A stretch of DNA of 64,000 nt. It comes from Amphiura filiformis. Lineage: Eukaryota; Echinodermata; Ophiuroidea; Amphilepidida; Amphiuridae. The translations under genes and the position numbers were made by a program. The stretch lies in NCBI RefSeq assembly GCF_039555335.1, contig NC_092640.1, positions 44,055,099-44,119,098 of the forward strand, written 5' to 3'. Numbering within the stretch: position 1 is the stretch's first letter; each line of letters begins with the position of its first letter. Below the pieces are notes generated by a model, which saw only the letters and a list, made by a program, of their open reading frames with translations, had not been told where the DNA came from and ran no database searches. Shown here one piece after another: positions 60,740 through 64,000 of the stretch.

Positions 60740-61065
60740 GTACTCACGAAATTTTGCAGCTGAAAAATTGAAAACCAAATTCTCCAAATTATCTACAACT
60801 GTCATTGAACCAAACAGACAAAGGTTCCTTAAATATCAAGAAACCGTATGCCAGAAAAGCAGCGATTTGACAGGAATTGAATTTGAGTGGCAGAACCAAA
60901 CCTACCAAGACTACATTCAACTGCATGGAGTAAGGAAGAAGTATCACTTCATCAGCATGGTTCATTCCATTTATTACGCGGGGGACTCCGATTTAGAGGA
61001 AACAATCAGGGAATTGTATGACATACTAGCACCAGGAGGAGTGATACTCATGGTATTAATGACAG
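60740..61065 (+). pseudogene. HNMT-like: HNMT-like copy 3, exon 2 (1-nt deletion)
   Basis: 326 nt between acceptor TTCCAACAG and donor ACAG|GTAGGA. A missing A near 60770 shifts the frame. Downstream VIEP, SMVHSIYYAGD and the exon end are otherwise intact. Confidence 0.82.
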
Positions 61066-61417
61066 GTAGGATATAAAACAATAATTATGTGGTGCATAGT
61101 TTGGCCTATCAAAATGCATGAAAATGACTCCGAAATCAGTGTTACTCGTCTGTACTAGTATATCATCGTTTCACAACTCCCATATATACAGTTCTTCACA
61201 GCCAATGTCTTGACATTAAATTGCGTAAACAATATTGCGTATTGCTTGTCTTTACAGTCTGCATGATCAAATTCCTCCCACTCTTACACTGCATTGTAAA
61301 AATATACTCAAGACATGTTAACAAATATGGTATCATTTTCATTTTTACTGTACTTTCTACTTACTTAAAAATAGATTGTCTTCTAAACAATGACATTATT
61401 TCATGTTCATTTTGAAG

Positions 61418-61821
61418 ATCACACGGGCCACGGGAAACTACTGCATACATTTCCAAATATCGCAACAAAGGAGCAGAATTCAGCAAGCAATGACCCATCA
61501 ATGGTAAAATCCAACCGCCTCATCCTCTCCGCAGATGTAAAATCCATCCTTGATAAACACCAGATTGCCTACACTCAATCAGAGTATACAGACTCCTTGG
61601 ATATAACAAAATGTTTTACAGGAGTCGACGCAACAACAGGGAATCTACTGCTTGACTTGCTCACTGAAACCCTTGATTTCAAAGCATCGGTATCGTCTAC
61701 TGTCTACAACCAAGTGATGGACTTCGTTAAAGATCATATGAGTGTCAGAAAAAATCATCAAAATGATGATGAAATTTACTACTTTGATACTGTCAATGAT
61801 ATTCTCCTCATCACAAAATAA
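61418..61821 (+). pseudogene. HNMT-like: HNMT-like copy 3, exon 3 (open)
   Basis: 404 nt, no lesion. DHTGHGKLLHTFPNIATKEQ to FDTVNDILLITK. Acceptor TTTTGAAG differs from the TGCAG of copies 1 and 2 but is a usable AG. Confidence 0.82.
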
Positions 61822-63010
61822 ATATACAATACCATTTTACTTGAGTGCATACAAATGGATGCATGTTTCAATATTAGACAGGTGTATGATTATTAAACAC
61901 CACTTCTCACACAGGTACCATGCCCCCGGGACCATACCCCACCTCAATTATATTACCGCCTCTCCTTACTCTTCTAAACCCTACAAACCACCCCATTCCT
62001 ACACATCTTGCAAATGATCTTTCAGTATATCCCATAATTCACTGTGGTTAGACCTGAGATGTTGTCATGTCTCGCCGTAATGCGCAGTAATGATGCTCGC
62101 TAAACAATGTTTGCATTGGCGTGACATCAAATGATAACCTATCAGGTTTAACCGCGTGGAATTAAGGGATTTACCGAAAGGTCAATCATTACAACAAAAT
62201 GCAACAGACCGAGTGACAAACTCTAATGAGCTGTGACATCATCACCTAATTTACATCTCGCCGTGATTTAATAGTGTATTTACTAAGCAAATAACATCTT
62301 TCTTTGCTCCACAGTAAATCAGGAACCCTTTGTTATTCTAAATAGCCTTATTCTAAATAGCCTTCCCAATTTCATGTGATGAAGGTCACACTCTCCATAC
62401 CATACCTCAGTAAACATCAAAAGAGAAGCTAGCTGTTTTCTGTCTCAAAAATGACACGGACTTTCTAGCGCATAGCGCACTTATGTATAATAATTATTTG
62501 TATAATGGTTTGTCAAATATGGGCATTATAGTGGTATATGTATGAAAATTGCATGTGCATGAATATATAGCATTCTATATATAAAGGAATATATATTAAC
62601 TGTACATCATAATATTATATAACGATTCCTGGTATCCAATCTGGTTTTCATTTTATATACGCATTTTTTTAATTTTTTGAAAATGAAGACTGAAAAGATG
62701 GTTAAATATATTTATTAATATCCCGCAGTACCCTACCAAATATTACAGTTTCGTATTTATGGTACTCTGATCTTCTAATTGATGGACTAGGAAAATTTGG
62801 CTAGCCGAAGTTAATTTTGGCGTGGGGAGGAGTGTATCATACTAGCATGAAAATGCAATGGTGGCTAGAATGATGATTTGAGGTAAAAAAATGGACTGGC
62901 AAGAGCAACTGCTGACGACGCATCGTGATGTGAATCGCAAAAAATTTGTCCCATTTTACCCTCATTTAAAATGCCTTTCACAGGACAATTGTATGTGAAG
63001 CATACACAAT
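61822..63010. other. 3' flank of copy 3, no supported gene
   Basis: AT-rich; TTCTAAATAGCCTTATTCTA is a short tandem at 62336-62362. No domain-bearing frame. Confidence 0.55.
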
Positions 63011-63017
63011 TTGCATT

Positions 63018-63041
63018 TTAATAAATAAATAAATAAAGAAA

Positions 63042-63080
<39 letters not shown>

Positions 63081-63083
63081 ATA
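63018..63083. repeat. (AAAT)n microsatellite
   Basis: About 16 tandem AAAT units with one AAAG variant. The minus-strand LFIYLFIYL frame is an artefact. Confidence 0.95.
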
Positions 63084-63354
63084 GACCAAAATAAGGATAA
63101 TTGTTGCAAAAATAGACCAAACAGAAGATGCACATCACAAATTTTTGTCATATTTTTGATCTTGTATTTTTGAGCCAAGGGAATTCCCTAACTTTCCCTA
63201 ACACTGCAATAGGAAGAGATTATTGCAAAAATATTCTCATTCCTAATTTAAATTACAGTAATGGCTGACACCAAAATGGGTATCACACTAGAATGCACAA
63301 TCGAAAAGTATGGGTGGTACCCAATCATTATTTTACTTCTATGTTTACAATAGT

Positions 63355-63369
63355 TAAATTATTATTATC

Positions 63370-63467
<98 letters not shown>

Positions 63468-63486
63468 GATTATTATTATTATTATC
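63355..63486. repeat. (ATT/ATC)n microsatellite
   Basis: Alternating TTATTA and ATCATT triplets. The (IMIM)n and (I)n minus-strand frame reflects this only. Confidence 0.95.
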
Positions 63487-63589
63487 TGCAGACAATGAAA
63501 TCTTCCCATACAGGAATTATTCTGTTTTACAAACCGCGAAAGCCTCATATTGTGTATAAATGATAATAAATGATAATAAATGCATTAAG

Positions 63590-64000
63590 GATCTTCCTAT
63601 TTATTCTCGCTTATGATTACACAACAACATTATACTCGAATATTAATATCGTGAGTAATGCGCCTGTCACACTACACCGAATAGGTCTTCCGTACAAGAA
63701 ACGGATGGTATTTTAGTAAATCCGTTGTTGTTCGTCAATGATCGTTTTATGTTCTTTTTATGTCCTGCTATCATCCGCCAAATGCGTTACGCGTTAGGTG
63801 ATGTTCGTTAAGCAGTCCGGTCCGACTGCCTGATCAGGAAGTACTGCCGAATCAGGCAGCATGTTGCCGAGTTAGGCAACACGGGCTTTGGTAACCCTTC
63901 CGAATTCGACAGACTAAGGACTAAATTGTTCATGGTGATTTTATAAAAGATCGGGGGAAATTTTACTTTGACACACATGAGCTACATGTAAGTTGACAAT
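63590..64000. other. Window end, partial repeat similarity
   Basis: 63600-63660 resembles part of the segments upstream of copies 1 and 2 (TGATTACACAACAA-ATTATACT). 63820-63880 contains ACTGCC-AATCAGGCAGCATG/TTGCCGAGTTAGGCAACA short imperfect inverted words. No gene is seen. Confidence 0.45.

Larger units (their letters stand above)
57041..61821 (+). pseudogene. HNMT-like: HNMT-like copy 3, broken by two frame-shifting deletions
   Basis: Same three-exon layout: 57041-57232, 60740-61065 and 61418-61821. Exon 1 has lost 22 nt relative to copy 2 (after IVKI, before the MDQPICVLGIGSGEG segment), shifting frame directly before SAM motif I. It also has a 9-nt insertion near NNISLNSRYCDRQ. Exon 2 is 326 nt instead of 327: the A run in CTGAAAAATTG has five A instead of six, giving TGA after KN. 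Exon 1 ends GAAG|GCAAGT, a GC donor of the strong-consensus type. Exon 3 is intact with 404 nt and acceptor TTTTGAAG. Motif I here is GSGEG (closer to human GxGxG than copies 1 and 2). Either a young pseudogene or two sequencing errors; the 22-nt loss is hard to explain as an error. Confidence 0.8.

Noticed and set aside
62978-63548. Hydrophobic minus-strand frames resembling membrane proteins
   Set aside because: They are translations of AAAT and ATT/ATC microsatellites.

Overview
The window is eukaryotic and most likely from a marine invertebrate, probably an invertebrate deuterostome such as an echinoderm or hemichordate. The evidence is phased GT-AG introns, a many-fingered C2H2 zinc-finger exon, a tandem family of histamine-N-methyltransferase-like (HNMT-like) genes, and a very dense and varied load of metazoan transposons (Jockey/CR1-type LINEs, a Penelope-like relic, LTR-element remains, tRNA-derived SINEs, foldback MITEs). 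The species cannot be fixed from sequence alone. Nothing here is bacterial: no operons and no CRISPR array.

Layout. 1-1.5 kb: a dispersed repeat with poly-G tracts. 1.8-3.1 kb: one exon encoding 13 C2H2 zinc fingers, with one frameshift inside finger 7. 5.1-6.6 kb: a SINE inside an inverted repeat, then a decayed SCAN-like gag on the minus strand. 6.6-17.55 kb: a large minisatellite of 37/42-bp units with higher-order structure, interrupted by a 2.4-kb DNA transposon (TIRs, ATAT target duplication) whose left half was then tandemly duplicated together with flanking minisatellite. 17.9-19.2 kb: a mariner-like element with long TIRs. 19.3-19.7 kb: an unassigned minus-strand open frame.

From 22 to 62 kb there are three tandem plus-strand HNMT-like genes, each with three exons and identical intron phases. 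Copies 1 (22.0-27.8 kb) and 2 (42.2-46.9 kb) are intact and predict 312 and 311 residues. Copy 3 (57.0-61.8 kb) has two frame-breaking deletions and a GC splice donor. The SAM-binding core is kept, but residues that contact histamine in human HNMT appear replaced, so the substrate may differ. Introns and intergenic DNA are filled with nested elements: a 2.3-kb LINE in copy 1 intron 1, foldback MITEs in the first introns of copies 2 and 3, and a 247-bp palindrome in copy 2 intron 2. Between the genes lie a 2.5-kb foldback (28.9-31.4 kb), a tandem pair of TIR elements (38.0-40.6 kb), several minisatellites (47.1-51.7 kb) containing a 1.13-kb solo LTR and a TTAA-flanked foldback, a second LINE (51.9-53.4 kb) and a Penelope-like GIY-YIG remnant (56.2-56.7 kb).

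Several insertions can be dated relative to one another because the uninterrupted target survives in neighbouring repeat units. This gives clean target-site duplications for the 2.4-kb transposon (ATAT), the solo LTR (CAAT), the 658-bp foldback (TTAA) and the 574-bp foldback (TTAA). No multi-gene functional system beyond the methyltransferase cluster could be supported. The most unusual items are the motif-studded 2.4-kb transposon inside the minisatellite and the methyltransferase cluster with altered active-site positions.
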